Made by a program: the position numbers and the translations under genes. DNA of 64,000 nt from Bacteroidota bacterium (lineage in GTDB: Bacteria > Bacteroidota > Bacteroidia > AKYH767-A > OLB10): contig JADKDR010000005.1 of the NCBI GenBank assembly GCA_016714535.1, positions 248,001 through 312,000 on the forward strand, given 5' to 3'. Each line of letters starts with the position of its first letter. The stretch's first letter is position 1. Positions 63,369-64,000 of the stretch are shown in pieces. Under the pieces are notes generated by a model, which worked only from the letters and a program-made list of their open reading frames with translations, did no database searches and was not told the origin of the DNA.

Positions 63369-63902
63369 AACTAGAAAGTGATATTGGTTTGTTTGAATAC
63401 CACTTGCAGCATAAATCTTTCCATTTGATTTATTAGGTCATTTTGGCGCATTAGTTTGAATAAAACGGAAAATATTTCGGAAAGTATAGGGTTATAGTGA
63501 CAAAATTATCATTCAGTATTTTAAAAATAGATAGTCCTTAGCAATAGTCCGGTTTTTTACCTACCTTTATTAATCATAATTGGCATTATATGTTTTATTG
63601 ATAAGTGCCTAAATTTTATTGAAAATAATTTTTCTTTTAAGTTTAACCGTTGAAGTAAGTTCAACGGAAGCCACCGTCCATTCTTTGGCAATCTTTTCTC
63701 TAAGGTTGGTATTTTCAAAACGCAGATAGACATATCCACACCCTATGGTTTGTGTTTTCATAAACCCACTATGCCTATGGTTTGTGTTTTCACAAACCCA
63801 CTTTTGCTGCCTGTCAAAAATAAACGCTACCTTGGGCAACTTTTTATAAAACAAACAGATATAATATTTTCATACCGGTCTATTCCGGCAAACAATTTTC
63901 AC
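63369..63902. other. Intergenic region with a tandem hairpin repeat
   Basis: 534 bases between divergent clpB and the helicase gene. Two minus-strand open frames (63557-63739 and 63609-63854) show no domain and lie over the repeat, so they are not called. No TAnnTTTG element was recognised on either strand close to the genes. The repeat is described separately. Confidence 0.4.
63742..63802. repeat. Tandem 29-base hairpin repeat
   Basis: Two copies of a 29-base unit (CCTATGGTTTGTGTTTTCAT, then AAACCCACT) at 63742-63770 and 63774-63802, period 32. Unit 2 contains a perfect 8-base hairpin GGTTTGTG-TTTT-CACAAACC at 63779-63798; unit 1 has it with one mismatch. The arm ATGGTTTGTGT also begins the palindromic repeats at 27.3-27.8 kb. 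Confidence 0.65.
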
Positions 63903-64000
63903 ATGCATTTTAATTCATTAGGTATTATCGAACCTATTCTAAAAGCGATAGAGAAGGAAGGCTATACTACGCCTACACCCATACAAAAACAAGCAATACC
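63903..64000 (+). CDS. DEAD/DEAH-box RNA helicase, 3' truncated by window end
   Basis: The first 32 codons are visible: MHFNSLGIIEPILKAIEKEG, then YTTPTPIQKQAI. This is the Q-motif start of a DEAD-box RNA helicase of the RhlE type (F-x-x-LGI, GY-x-x-PTPIQ). The rest lies beyond base 64000. Helicases of this kind act in ribosome assembly or RNA turnover. Confidence 0.82.
   Translation, partial: MHFNSLGIIEPILKAIEKEGYTTPTPIQKQAI

Noticed and set aside
63609..63854. 81-codon minus-strand frame upstream of clpB
   Set aside because: It spans the tandem hairpin repeat, whose translation produces the repeated ENTN-like residues; no domain.

Overview
The window is a chromosomal segment of a member of the Bacteroidota, most like the Chitinophagales/Sphingobacteriales-type environmental lineages. 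Evidence: several secreted proteins end in type IX secretion (T9SS) sorting domains; Bacteroidota-specific families occur (DUF4835/PorD, BT_3928-type DoxX protein, Omp28-like, DUF6702, DUF6132); promoters fit the Bacteroidota -7 consensus TAnnTTTG instead of TATAAT; Shine-Dalgarno sequences are mostly absent; and the DNA is A+T-rich. No rRNA, tRNA or CRISPR array was seen.

Layout. 0-5.6 kb: end of a T9SS surface protein, groES-groEL, then coaBC with a DUF4835 gene. 5.6-12.6 kb (mostly minus strand): a T9SS-exported GH9 cellulase, then a probable operon read ECF sigma - anti-sigma - Omp28-like thioredoxin-fold protein - YHS protein - DoxX protein, beside a decayed M1 peptidase gene. 13-35.7 kb: housekeeping genes (phosphate transporter pair, aldose epimerase, RlmI-like methyltransferase, folP, purK, hpt, lipid kinase, rimO, aminotransferase, pyrophosphatase, mnmE), secreted T9SS and lipoprotein genes, a Fe-S PD-(D/E)XK nuclease, and a DUF4838 gene whose 5' region is tandemly duplicated together with palindromic repeats. 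35.9-46 kb: a more A+T-rich accessory block with an AraC-type regulator, stress proteins, cupins, a GH130 glycosidase/phosphorylase, a two-domain glycosyltransferase, a P-type ATPase and an AI-2E-type permease. 46.7-50 kb: remains of a restriction-modification-type island (XRE regulator pieces, RmuC, KilA-N, methyltransferase and RhuM remnants, truncated Zn-ribbon protein). 51.5-60.6 kb: a sulfide/sulfane-sulfur module: Crp/Fnr regulator, TauE/SafE permease, sulfide:quinone oxidoreductase, persulfide dioxygenase-rhodanese fusion, small membrane proteins, a methyltransferase-HMA fusion and two YeeE/YedE-type sulfur transport subunits. 60.8-64 kb: clpB and the start of a DEAD-box helicase gene.

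The most interesting signal is in the sulfur module. Four of its transcription units carry a similar 14-bp imperfect palindrome (roughly GTGAYAAARGTWAC) centred 36.5-37.5 bp upstream of the last G of a TAnnTTTG-like -7 element. That is the place expected for direct activation by the Crp/Fnr protein encoded at the head of the module, so these units look like one regulon.

Five otherwise well-conserved genes (DUF4838, glycosyltransferase, rmuC, persulfide dioxygenase, clpB) are split by single-base frameshifts, nearly all in short homopolymers. Because clpB and the dioxygenase are among them, sequencing or assembly error is at least as likely as real gene decay.
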